This document shows, piece by piece, positions 43,740 through 53,500 of a stretch of DNA of 64,000 nt. Both the position numbers and the translations under genes were made by a program. Source of the DNA: UBA721 sp002705165 (lineage in GTDB: Bacteria > Planctomycetota > Planctomycetia > Pirellulales > Pirellulaceae). Under the pieces are notes generated by a model. It saw only the letters and a program-made list of their open reading frames with translations. It was not told where the DNA came from and did not search any database. Within the stretch, counting starts at the first letter, position 1. The number at the start of each line of letters is the position of its first letter. Location: assembly GCA_045565995.1 (NCBI GenBank), contig JBJLEF010000001.1, positions 1,922,001 to 1,986,000 of the forward strand. The letters are read 5' to 3'.

Positions 43740-44366
43740 CTACTCGGACTCTTCAGAGTCAATGTCAGGTATAATCTTTGCCATCATAGGCGGTGGGGCA
43801 GTTTCAATGGGAAGAGCCATTTGAGCCATCACAGGAGTTTGGGAAGTGGATTCGGTTTTTATTTTATCAGGATCCGTCTCACCAACCTTCTTCTTCAGAT
43901 TACGACGAATGTCTCCCATCTCTGCCCCAAATAATCCGACACGTACCTGATGTCTGCGAAGAAAGTTGGTAGCACTTCCGTTAATTCCGAGCAGGACAAA
44001 TAGATTAAATCCTGGTATTAGCATCCCTATGATGATCAACGCGGCTGTGACTTTACTGCGCCGGATCAATTCCATCTTTGCGAGACTAAACGTGCTGACA
44101 CACCAACTGATGACAAATGCAGTTAAACTGATTCCTGCGGTTGTCTTATCTAATTCATACTCTATGCCATTAAGTGGCTCATAAACAACATATCCATATC
44201 CTAAAACGATATTGCTGATAATGAAGATGAGCAGGAACCACATCAGATATTTTTGCCAAAGAGCAACTTGCCAGAGTTGTTGCTCCTCTTTTGACCAAAC
44301 AGCTTCTCCAACGAGGTTCGTGTCCGGTGATTCGTAAGGATTGAATTCCAATTTGTTTCTCGGCAC
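43740..44366 (-). CDS. Small membrane protein with N-terminal NPYESP motif
   Basis: The 208-residue protein begins with EFNPYESPDTN, a short 'NPY.SP' motif common at the start of planctomycete membrane proteins. Four hydrophobic helices follow (about 40-62 YLMWFLLIFIISNIVLGYGYV, 78-100 GISLTAFVISWCVSTFSLA, 106-125 VTAALIIIGMLIPGFNLFVLLG). A charged cytoplasmic-looking tail ends with Pro/Met-rich sequence (PPPMMAKIIPDIDSEESE). I do not recognise a functional family. It is a single gene, divergent from the amidohydrolase at 44521. Confidence 0.75.
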   Translation of the reverse strand: MPRNKLEFNPYESPDTNLVGEAVWSKEEQQLWQVALWQKYLMWFLLIFIISNIVLGYGYVVYEPLNGIEYELDKTTAGISLTAFVISWCVSTFSLAKMELIRRSKVTAALIIIGMLIPGFNLFVLLGINGSATNFLRRHQVRVGLFGAEMGDIRRNLKKKVGETDPDKIKTESTSQTPVMAQMALPIETAPPPMMAKIIPDIDSEESE

Positions 44367-44520
44367 CCGAGTAGTTGAGAGCAGTTCAGTAAGCGATTAT
44401 CATTCCTGTTAAAATCTATTGTAAGTCGATCGACAAAGGAATGTAAATTACCCCCGTCAGTCAGAAGAAGTTGAAGAATTTCAGGACTCAAGTTAATACA
44501 GATAATAAGTAAGACGAGAA

Positions 44521-45477
44521 ATGATGAGAATCACAAGTTATTTTGTTCTTTGGACAATGCTTTTTGTTTTTGCCTCCGATGTTGCGTTCGCCCAAAAACC
44601 ATGGATTATAGATCCGCATACCCATTTCAAAGGTGAAGAACAGATTGCCTATGAGGCACTGACAAAAGAATGGCATCCGGATAACTCCCTCGGCAAAGTG
44701 ATCAAGCCTGAGGACTATCGTTTAGTAGCTGATCGTCTGGGATTACGATCCACCTTGGTGGTGGAGGCGTGCGATCAGGATAAACCAGAGTACAATGATT
44801 GGGTTTTGCGTCAGGTGAAAGAGTCTGATTTGTTATGCGGATATATTGCGCGGGCGGATCTGACGACAACAGACTTTTTGATTCACCATCGTCGTTATCA
44901 AAGGACCGGTTTTCTCAACGGCTATCGTTTTCGATTTGATGAACTAAATGGTTATTTGAATGATCCATTAGCTCGACAGCATTTAGCCGTGCTGGAGCGC
45001 CAGGGTCTGGTCATCGACTTATTGATCGAGGCGTCTCATGCGGATGATGTAGTTTCATTATCGCGGGACTTTCCGCGGCTCAAGATTGTAATTAATCATT
45101 GTTTTCGAGCCAAGATTGTCGATGGAGATATCAGTCATGAACTTAAGGTGGCTATCAAAAAGTGCGCCGCGCAAAAGAACGTTTTTTGTAAGATGTCGAG
45201 CATCAATAACTTTTCAGAGGTAGCTCCCTTTACGGATCCGGCTCCAACAGATCTCAAATACTACCTACCTATTCTCGACCCTGTTTACGACGCATTTGGT
45301 GCCAACAGACTTCTCTTTGCGACCAATTGGGGTGTCAGTGCTCACTTCGGAAAGGTCGATAATGTGAAAGATATTGTGATGGCATACCTAAAGCCAAAAG
45401 GGAAAAGAGTCGTGGACAATGTTATGTCCCGTAATGCCATGACGTTTTACAACATCAAAAGAAAGTATCTGCGTTAG
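44521..45477 (+). CDS. Secreted amidohydrolase-type TIM-barrel protein (COG3618-like)
   Basis: The 318-residue protein has a signal peptide (MMRITSYFVLWTMLFVF..., cleavage after AFA) and then WIIDPHTHF, the HxH metal motif of the amidohydrolase_2 family. It continues with VINHCFRAK (conserved His) and ends the barrel with RLLFATNWGVS. In most relatives the last position is Asp (GSDWP), the general base; here it is Asn, a substitution also seen in some planctomycete-type members. COG3618-like members include sugar lactonases such as fuconolactonase, so a lactone or ester hydrolase role in the periplasm is plausible but not shown. The start could also be the next ATG at 44524. Confidence 0.82.
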   Translation: MMRITSYFVLWTMLFVFASDVAFAQKPWIIDPHTHFKGEEQIAYEALTKEWHPDNSLGKVIKPEDYRLVADRLGLRSTLVVEACDQDKPEYNDWVLRQVKESDLLCGYIARADLTTTDFLIHHRRYQRTGFLNGYRFRFDELNGYLNDPLARQHLAVLERQGLVIDLLIEASHADDVVSLSRDFPRLKIVINHCFRAKIVDGDISHELKVAIKKCAAQKNVFCKMSSINNFSEVAPFTDPAPTDLKYYLPILDPVYDAFGANRLLFATNWGVSAHFGKVDNVKDIVMAYLKPKGKRVVDNVMSRNAMTFYNIKRKYLR

Positions 45478-45497
45478 CGAAAACAGAGGCCAGATTG

Positions 45498-47504
45498 TTA
45501 GTCTTTCGTGGTTTCAAATTTGACTTTATCCGAGCCTCCAGCCAAGCGGACGAGATCCGGCAGATCGTAAACTTGCAAGGCTCCGTGAACAATCGAGTCT
45601 AACTGCCCCTGTGCATTCTGATCCCCCACGATGTTCGTCCAACTCCTGGGAGCATTTTTGATGGTGACTGTAGCAAAGAGATTTGGGTGAACGGCCGCAG
45701 CGTGTAACGCTACGATCCCTGCTTGTCCAACGCCAACCAGATGGACCTCTCGTTTCTTATCGGTTGGGAGGGCGTAGTTGGCAATGAACTTTGCGCCGGA
45801 GATTGCATCTTCTGTCCTTGGACCTACGAGAGATTGTCCTTGGAGATATGCCAGATAGAAAAGTTTCCAGTCACCGAGAAGATCGTCGCGAATCGCCGTG
45901 CTCGTTTCACCTTGCCCTCGCATATCCAGCGTAACGACCGCATATCCATCATTGACAAGGTCTTCAATGGGACCCTGAGGTTCGCCGTCCCCTGTCTTGC
46001 CTTCATCGGTTAAATAGAGGTAGGCCGATTCCTGTGGGATCTTAGGATGAAATGTCAGTCCTGGGAGTGGGATTTTGCTATCGGTGTGGAGAACGAGTTT
46101 ATCGATATGGTATTCATCTCGGTGGACCCGGGCTATATCTTCCATCCGTGGTACTGGAATCTTTTCAGGGGAACGAATTCCGGCTAGCTTGCTAATCTTT
46201 TTCCGCAAATCTTCATCACTCCCGTTTCCATTTGTTTCTCGTCGGCTTTTTGATAGTTGACGGGCAATGTCAGCGTTAAGATCAAAAACAGATTTTTCAT
46301 TTTCCAGCGAAAGAACCTGCCCTTTCTCTGTGCAGTTTAGCACCGAGAGTTCTTGAAGATTCTGATCAAAGTCTCGAATGGGAACATTCGCATCTTTATC
46401 TAAGAGCCAACGCTGCATCCAATAGCCAATGGTTGCCAGACTTTGCGGCTTGACACCATGAGTGCCTTCGACTTCGACCATGTCCACTTGATGAGGATAG
46501 CCCAGGACACCGTAAACTCTTTTTGCCTGGCGATAATTCGCCCAGGCTCCTTTGATATCGAAGTAATCACCGGTTGTAGAAGTGATGAGGGTGGGGCGCG
46601 GAGCCCGCATGATGACATAGTCCGGGTGATCCATTCCAAAGGCCAGTTGTCCAAAAATGTTTTGTTCCGAATCCTGAGGCCCTCGCGTTTCAATGAGTTT
46701 TTGAAAGGTCGTTAGATAACAGGCAGGAGCCGCGCAGGTAACACGGGGATCCAGCGACATCACATAACTGGTAAGTGTGCCACCCCCGCTACACCCGGTG
46801 TAACCTATTCTAGAAGAGTCGATGTCGTCACGGGTACAAACATAGTCAATGGCTCGCATGGCATCCCAGATCATATAAGTGGCCGTATTGCGTCCCACCA
46901 GAATTGAACTTACCCCCATTAGGAAATGTTCAGTTGTTGTGCCGCTGTGTAACGGTGTAACTTCCGGAGTTATGACCTGAGATCGTTCCCCCTGTCCAAT
47001 CGGATCACACACAAATGAGGCTATCCCCAGAGTTGCCATCCGCATACCAAATCGCTGGTTATAATCAGCGAGTTTGGCGGTGCGACTGTGACCACTAGAG
47101 ACAACGACTACCGGGAAAGGCCCGTCCCCGTGTGGTAAATACAGGTTTCCTGTGACATGATGATTCGGCTGACTTTCAAAGATAATATTTTCGATCGTAT
47201 ACTCTTTCAGTTCAGTACGTTTGACAATCTCGGCATTGAGGTCGGTGCGTTTAGGAAATCCTCCTAAGGCCTCTACAAACTTACTTCGTAAGCCCTCTTG
47301 ATACTCATTAATCGCTTTCGGCGTCGTGAGTGTGGCTAAGTTTCCCTGCCGAGTATTCAAAAGCTCATAAGCCTGAGCCTGTAGGTGTTTGTAATAATTA
47401 GATTGCTCGCGTTGCTTTTCCGTTAAGACATTTAGGTCTTCACCTAGTACAGTACTCGAGAGAAAAAAAAGTAGGAGGACGATCCGTATGAGGTAATTGG
47501 TCAT
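45498..47504 (-). CDS. Secreted double alpha/beta-hydrolase (acetyl xylan esterase-like)
   Basis: The 668-residue exported protein (signal peptide ending TVLG) contains two alpha/beta-hydrolase-like units. The first has a nucleophile elbow GYTGCSGGG (Ser near 240), preceded by VVVSSGHS and DPIGQGER, and resembles acetyl xylan esterase/AB-hydrolase_7 proteins that deacetylate plant or algal polysaccharides. The second (about 480-640) has a matching frame (GYAVVTLDMRGQGE, HLVGVGQAGIVALHAA) but Gln in place of the Ser nucleophile, so it is probably not catalytic. It lies 22 bp downstream of the ceramidase-like gene on the same strand, so the two are probably cotranscribed. Confidence 0.85.
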   Translation of the reverse strand: MTNYLIRIVLLLFFLSSTVLGEDLNVLTEKQREQSNYYKHLQAQAYELLNTRQGNLATLTTPKAINEYQEGLRSKFVEALGGFPKRTDLNAEIVKRTELKEYTIENIIFESQPNHHVTGNLYLPHGDGPFPVVVVSSGHSRTAKLADYNQRFGMRMATLGIASFVCDPIGQGERSQVITPEVTPLHSGTTTEHFLMGVSSILVGRNTATYMIWDAMRAIDYVCTRDDIDSSRIGYTGCSGGGTLTSYVMSLDPRVTCAAPACYLTTFQKLIETRGPQDSEQNIFGQLAFGMDHPDYVIMRAPRPTLITSTTGDYFDIKGAWANYRQAKRVYGVLGYPHQVDMVEVEGTHGVKPQSLATIGYWMQRWLLDKDANVPIRDFDQNLQELSVLNCTEKGQVLSLENEKSVFDLNADIARQLSKSRRETNGNGSDEDLRKKISKLAGIRSPEKIPVPRMEDIARVHRDEYHIDKLVLHTDSKIPLPGLTFHPKIPQESAYLYLTDEGKTGDGEPQGPIEDLVNDGYAVVTLDMRGQGETSTAIRDDLLGDWKLFYLAYLQGQSLVGPRTEDAISGAKFIANYALPTDKKREVHLVGVGQAGIVALHAAAVHPNLFATVTIKNAPRSWTNIVGDQNAQGQLDSIVHGALQVYDLPDLVRLAGGSDKVKFETTKD

Positions 47505-47526
47505 TGTGACTTAGTTCTTTGAAATG

Positions 47527-48981
47527 CTATTTATTGTTGTGTAATGTTTGCTGCATCTGCAGCAACTCTGTTGTGATCCGTTCAGAGGCGTCTAGTTCCA
47601 CCCAGTTTGTTCCCAACCAGGTCTCATATCCTCCTAGACGATGTTGTGCTGGAGTTGGTAAATACCCATACCAACCATTAGCTAATTCAATGGTAAAGGA
47701 ATTCTTAAACGGTGACTGTGCTTTGAGGTGTAAACCAATTTCAACAAAAGTCTCAAATGGTATAGCTGAAATGCCTGTATTACCGATTCGAATTGCCTGG
47801 ATGGAAGCCGTGATGGACTCGGGGCCATCTTTTAGTTTTGCGATACGAGAAGCATATATTTTTTCCATCGGGTGTGAAATGTACTTTCCTTCAGGTAGTT
47901 TTAATGCCTCTTCGAAGTGCTTGAGCATGGATTCGGTTGGCTGTCTTAATTTAAGTTGGATATCTTTTTGTAACGCGCCTAACGGTACCCAGTTTTCATA
48001 TTTGATACCGCGATAAGCCTGGTGAACCTTAGTCGCCACATGAAGAGCCACCTCCTGCATCTTTTCATAACGCCCATATCGTTTACCACCCGCTTCCGGC
48101 TGAAAGTTGATATTGTTGATATCACCGCTGGTACCGTTGGAAAGCACTCCCACGAATTTCGGTTCGACCTCTGCCGCGCCTATTTTTTGCGTAATGTACC
48201 GGGAAAAATAACCAAAGTAGTCTGCCGAGATGTCGCCGGCATTGACCCCTCCGACATAGTGCAAAGAATAATTTGCGAGCAGGGCAATGGGTCGTCCGTT
48301 TGTCGCCTGAATAGAAAGAAAGGAAATTTCAGGATCGGTTGGTCCGGCCGGTGTGTCGAGTGAAGGATGGTTTCTGGGAGGATTCATACGAACACGATCA
48401 ACACCTCCGAAGGGATTAGCCAGAATGGTCGCGTCATGAGCATGCCAACGGCGGTTAAATACTTCGCTTGGCTCTGCAGTAACTCCCCATCCGATCTTAG
48501 CGGACTCGAGGTTATTCACTGCTCGGCGAACTCCGTCAGAGATCCGTTGCGAGAGGAATTGGCCATACTCAGAAATTTCATCGGGCCAGAAAACACCTTT
48601 GGGGCCGCGAGGTGTGGCTGCCGAATGAGTGTGAGTAGCCGCAAGCAGAACATGACTGGCAGGGATTCCGGTATGTGTGGTGATTTGTCGTTTTGCTGAA
48701 TCAGCGATCTCTCGAGGAATACCAAGAATATCTGCGATGACAATGACAATTTTGGTTGAACCATCATCCAGAACAATACAACGAGCGAATAAATCATCAT
48801 GGATATGAGTGGCCGGAATAGGACGAAAGCCACCAATGATGGAACTACCTAAGGGAGGAGTGATGTTCGCGGAGGCCGCCCCCGCTTTGAATAACGGTTT
48901 TTCCTGGGTGGCGGCAAACGCAGTACTTCCAAATGAGATTAGCAGGAAGACACTGATTCGAAACAAAAGGAACATTTGCAT
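47527..48981 (-). CDS. Neutral/alkaline ceramidase-like secreted protein
   Basis: The 484-residue protein has a signal peptide (ending AFAAT). The ceramidase-like start FKAGAASANITPPLG is followed by DDLFARCIVLDDGSTKIVIVIADILGI. The zinc-region motif ATHTHSAATPRG matches the 'HTHSGP' of neutral ceramidases closely, and NYSLHYVGG and GTSGDIN follow in family order. The related family cleaves ceramide into sphingosine and fatty acid, but many planctomycete members probably act on other amides. The length is shorter than the ~700-residue classic enzymes and the C-terminal Ig-like part is missing. It is the first gene of a two-gene unit with the esterase. Confidence 0.85.
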   Translation of the reverse strand: MQMFLLFRISVFLLISFGSTAFAATQEKPLFKAGAASANITPPLGSSIIGGFRPIPATHIHDDLFARCIVLDDGSTKIVIVIADILGIPREIADSAKRQITTHTGIPASHVLLAATHTHSAATPRGPKGVFWPDEISEYGQFLSQRISDGVRRAVNNLESAKIGWGVTAEPSEVFNRRWHAHDATILANPFGGVDRVRMNPPRNHPSLDTPAGPTDPEISFLSIQATNGRPIALLANYSLHYVGGVNAGDISADYFGYFSRYITQKIGAAEVEPKFVGVLSNGTSGDINNINFQPEAGGKRYGRYEKMQEVALHVATKVHQAYRGIKYENWVPLGALQKDIQLKLRQPTESMLKHFEEALKLPEGKYISHPMEKIYASRIAKLKDGPESITASIQAIRIGNTGISAIPFETFVEIGLHLKAQSPFKNSFTIELANGWYGYLPTPAQHRLGGYETWLGTNWVELDASERITTELLQMQQTLHNNK

Positions 48982-49208
48982 TAGCCCGTATTGATGGAGT
49001 TTGGAAACAGGAGCATTCTCTATGCTACCGTATCAGCTTCACCGTAGGGGAATTTACTGGGACATTGCTGATTCTCTATCTAAGAACTAGCGGCAGATAG
49101 CATTCAGGCTTCAATCACTGAACGCGGAATTGCAATTAGAGCTGACACAGTCAAGGCACACGAGCATTAATAGGATCAGATGTCGCCATGGTATCTTATG
49201 GCTTTGAG

Positions 49209-50513
49209 TCAAATCTCAGCTAAGGCTTGATTGGCATCACCAAAACTGTCTATTTTGACATTCATCTTGTTCATCATCGACAGGTATAGACGACACATCT
49301 GACGATTTTCGTTGTCGAGATAATTTAGGGTTTGGCCGGTCTTAATCTGTCCACCAGCATTTCCGAGCATGATTACCGGAAGTTCATTGGCGTTATGATG
49401 CCCGCTCATCATACTTGAACAGAGCATTAGCATGGAGTTGTCCAGTAGCGTGCGTTCACCTTCCTGAATGTTCTCCATCCGTTGAGCAATGTAGGCAACC
49501 TGCTCCAGGAAGAACTGGTTCACTTTGAGCCAGTCTTCACTGTCAGTGTGCGAAAGAAGGTGATGGATCATATAGTCCACCCCTAAATGCGGGAATCGCA
49601 GCGTGCCGTGGTCATTATTGAGTTTCAAAGTGCAAACCCGCGTTGTATCCGTTTGGAATGCCAAAATCAAAATATCACACATCAGTCGCATGTGTTCGAC
49701 AATGTCCTGTGGGTAACCATCAGCAGGACGAGCCATGTTGGGTTCCGTTAACGTTGGCTTAAATCCCTGAAGCTCTCCGCGTTTGCCAGCCTGTTCAATT
49801 CGTGTTTCAACGTCACGAACACTGTTCAGATACTCGTCAAGTTTCTGTTGGTCACGACGGCTAATCTTGCGGCGGAAATCCTTCGCATCGGCAAGGATCG
49901 CATCCAGCACACTTTGGTCACCTTGTTGTGATGAATCTTTGAACAGTTGATCGAATGCCAGAGCAGGGTAGACTTCGAGGGGGGTTGGAGTGGTGGGACT
50001 ACTCCAGGAAATATGAGAGCTATACAGCATCGAGTAGTCTTTATGCACCGACGGGTTTGCTTTTTCACATCCCAGAACAAGACTTGAAACTTTTGTCCGA
50101 TGACCAATTCTTTGTGCCACCATTTGGTCGATACTGGTACCCGAAATGATCTTCCCCCCGGATGCCAAAGGAGCACCTGATAGCAGGTTTCCAGTTTGCG
50201 AACTATGGATATTTCCTTTCAAAGCTTCTGCATTGTAGAGACCTTTGATGAAGTTAAGTTTATCTTTGTGGGGTTCTAAGGGTGTGAGGACTTTCCCCAA
50301 TTCCATTTCAGCACCCTGGCCTTTAGCCCACCATTCATTCGTATGATAGCCACAACCGCTAAACAAAATAGCCATACGAATAGGAGCTTCACTTGATGGT
50401 TCATTGCCGTTAGGAGTATCTCCCCAGACGACAGCAGATTCCATCCATGGTAATGCCATCGAACAGCCTATTCCGCGAAGCATTGTTCGACGCGTGAGTA
50501 TGTGCTTATCCAT
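49209..50513 (-). CDS. DUF1552 family protein, Tat-type signal
   Basis: The 434-residue protein starts MDKHILTRRTMLRGIGCSMAL with a twin-arginine RRTML and a hydrophobic stretch. DUF1552 features are clear: MAILFSGCGYHTNEWW, SQTGNLLSGAPLASGG, SIDQMVAQRIGH, DFRRKISRRDQQKLDEYL, FQTDTTRVCTLKLNND and LMLCSSMMSGHHNANELPVIMLGNAGG. The last recalls the DUF1501/sulfatase-like fold. It lies 67 bp downstream of the DUF1592-type giant, its usual partner, so they form the third such pair in this window. The function is unknown in the literature I know; a metal-dependent hydrolase in the periplasm is a fold-based guess. Confidence 0.92.
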   Translation of the reverse strand: MDKHILTRRTMLRGIGCSMALPWMESAVVWGDTPNGNEPSSEAPIRMAILFSGCGYHTNEWWAKGQGAEMELGKVLTPLEPHKDKLNFIKGLYNAEALKGNIHSSQTGNLLSGAPLASGGKIISGTSIDQMVAQRIGHRTKVSSLVLGCEKANPSVHKDYSMLYSSHISWSSPTTPTPLEVYPALAFDQLFKDSSQQGDQSVLDAILADAKDFRRKISRRDQQKLDEYLNSVRDVETRIEQAGKRGELQGFKPTLTEPNMARPADGYPQDIVEHMRLMCDILILAFQTDTTRVCTLKLNNDHGTLRFPHLGVDYMIHHLLSHTDSEDWLKVNQFFLEQVAYIAQRMENIQEGERTLLDNSMLMLCSSMMSGHHNANELPVIMLGNAGGQIKTGQTLNYLDNENRQMCRLYLSMMNKMNVKIDSFGDANQALAEI

Positions 50514-50580
50514 TTGAAGGCCTCCGGGCTAATGCTAAAAACGTATTTGTTGTAGTCATGGTATTATAATGTTGGCTGGC

Positions 50581-53500
50581 TTATTCCTGCGTGAGGAAAT
50601 CGCGTCCACGGATATATCGAAATTGCTTACTCATTACAATTTGAATAATCGCTGTGTTGATTCGATAGTCATTAGTCTTTAATTGTTCAATCATCGTGTC
50701 GATAAGAGGGTTATCGGACAATTGAACTTCCCGTCCGAGTGAATACCCGAGTAGTTTTTTACAGAATTGGCGTAAAAAGTCATCCTGACGTTTAGTGATA
50801 AGGTAGTTTCTCAAACCATCAATACCATCTAATTCGGTCTGGTCGACAAGTGTTGTTCTGGTATCAATTTTGTTGGGGCGAAGGCGTCCAAGAACATCAT
50901 ATTGCTCTAACGCAAATCCGTACGGGTCGATCAAGGCATGGCATTTAGCACATTCGGCGACACTGCTGTGGAGTTCAATCAGTTCCCGAGCCGTTTTTCC
51001 TTCGGGGACGAATTCCGGAAGCTGAGGAACATTGGCTGGTGGTTTCGGCAGTCGTTCTCCTAATAACGTTTCGTAGACCCAGTTCCCACGAAGAATCGGG
51101 CTGGTGCGACTTGCTCCGGAATTCGTTGCGAGGGTTGTACTCATACCCAGAATCCCGCCTCGTCCAGCTTGTTTTACGTCGTCCACGCGTCGCCATTCCA
51201 ATCCGGTGACGCCCGCGATGCCATAATGGTTGGCTAATCGTTCGTTTAGGAATGTGTAGTCGGCATTTAGGATATTCAGTACCGATCCATTGTTGCGGAA
51301 CAGATCATCAAAGAACTGTAGGATTTCCTGATACATATCTTCGCGCAATTCGGCAAACTCCGGATAGAGTTCTTCATTTTTATCGTTGTTGGAATTGAAG
51401 TTGCGGACATGCAGCCATTGAGCGGCGAATTCTGTAGCAATACGGCTAGTTCGTGAATCAAGCAGCATGCGATGCGTTTGCTTCCGAATCTGTTGAGGTG
51501 TATCTAATTGATTGTGACGAGCTGCTTCACGAAGGACCTCATCCGGTTGGGATGACCAAAGGAAGTAGCTCAACCTCGAGGCGATCTCGCTGCTGGTGAC
51601 ACCTGTGGCATCGACTCCTTCCTTCGCATTCTCTTGTTTGAAGAGGAAGTTGGGAGAGGTCAGGATGCGGGCAATTGTCAGACGGCAAGCCGGTTCATGA
51701 TTCAGTCCGACTTCGCGAAGAGAAGTGTAGAGCTGATGGATTTCAGCACGTTCAGCAGCCTGAAGGTCACGGCGCCAAGCCTTGTGGGCGAAATCGATTA
51801 CGGCTTTTAGATGAACAGGCTCGGTTTCTAAAATCCGTTTCCGGAATCCCTCCGCATGAGCTTTGACATTGACTTCGATTGGCTTCAAATCTTCGACAAT
51901 GTCTGGGCGGTCTTGTGTTGCAAATTGATAAAGTTGCTCATAAGACACCTCATACTTCAAAGGCTCTTGAGCAACGAACAAAAATTCGTCCCATAAAGCA
52001 TCGAGTTCCTCTCTTTGCTTGTTCGTGAGCATGAGGTTTTGTAGATGGCCGTCTTCACGATACCAAAGTACTAACGGCACGACTTCGTCAACCGGTACAA
52101 GACGTACATAGGCTAAGGCTCGTGGAAATAGCCCTCTAAACTCATTGAGAGCTTCTATCATTTTGTCGTGTCGCGGATTCCCAGGATGTGACAATATTGG
52201 AAACGTTACAAGGAGTCGTTCGTGAACACTGTCGTCACTGTTGAGATGGAGTTGAGCCGTTGTGTCCTGTCCATGATGAGGGTCAGGAAGTCCGGAAACT
52301 TTGAGGATGCGTCCCTTAGCAAAAAAGGCCGGTATCTTGATCGCAACGGCCGACGGGGCTTTTGAAACTAAGTCCAGTTTTGCAACCTCTCCAGAAACAG
52401 GATGGACTCCGAACCTTTTGTCAGACTCAACATCGTCCTGCAGATCGCCGGGAACGACCGAATCTGCCAACGTGATCAATGCTTGATAGACACGACCTTC
52501 CGGAGACTCCCTATCAGCCGGAACAGGATTGATAGCAATGTTTTGGATTTGTCCGGCAAGAGCCTGACGTTTTTCCGAGTCTGGTTCACTGGCCCATGTT
52601 TCAAGGAGGGTACCTATTGGAAGAGAACTGATTTGGGCCGTTGGCTTATTCAACTCAGTGACGAGTCCCTTGGTCACGTGCCAAATATCTGGATTGCCTA
52701 AGCGGTCGGCGTGCGGATTGCCCGCAAGAATATCGTCAGTGCAATCCTTGGCAAGATCCCATTCTCGTTTCTTACCATCGATCTCTTGGAGTGTCAGATC
52801 GATTCGAGTGAGGTCGCAGACATGTTGTCCATCACGAGGGCCGACATACAGGCCAATCACCTCACCTTTACGAATCGACAATTCTTTGGGAGGAAAGGTC
52901 TTTGTCTCTGTCAGACCTGCTGTCCCGTGCCACAGTTCCTGGATTTTGTCGCCCGATCGATGCTGTAACCAGAATTCAGTTCCATTACCACAATTACTAT
53001 GGGCATCGGCTACCAGAGAGGTAATAGACACCCGGACATCTTCCGGGGCTTTCCAGATCACGGCAATATACATATCAGGAGTTGGATGGACAGTGATACC
53101 GTGAGGGTGACTATCGCCCGGGATCTTCACCAAATCGTTGGAGCTGTTTGCCGTTAAGTTGGGAAGGTCAGCTCCCCATCCGTTGACGACCGAGTAGCCG
53201 GCAACATTTTTGACCTGAGAAAGAATGAGCCCTTCTACTGCAACGGCAGTGGTTGCCCGGACATTCATGAAATCAAGCCACTTTTCTAATGACGGAGTAT
53301 TAAGGTTATGCTTTTTGGCCAGTCCTGCAATGTCGACGGGAGTGGGAAGTTTTGAGGCTTCGTCAACGGCCGTCAGATAGTTGGAGGTATTCGCCAGCAT
53401 AGTCTGTTGAATCCTGACATAGCGTTGAGCGACACCTTCCAGATTAGCAAGGTAGATTGGCGGCTCTCCCTCCTTCTCAAGACGGGCATTTTTCCATAGA

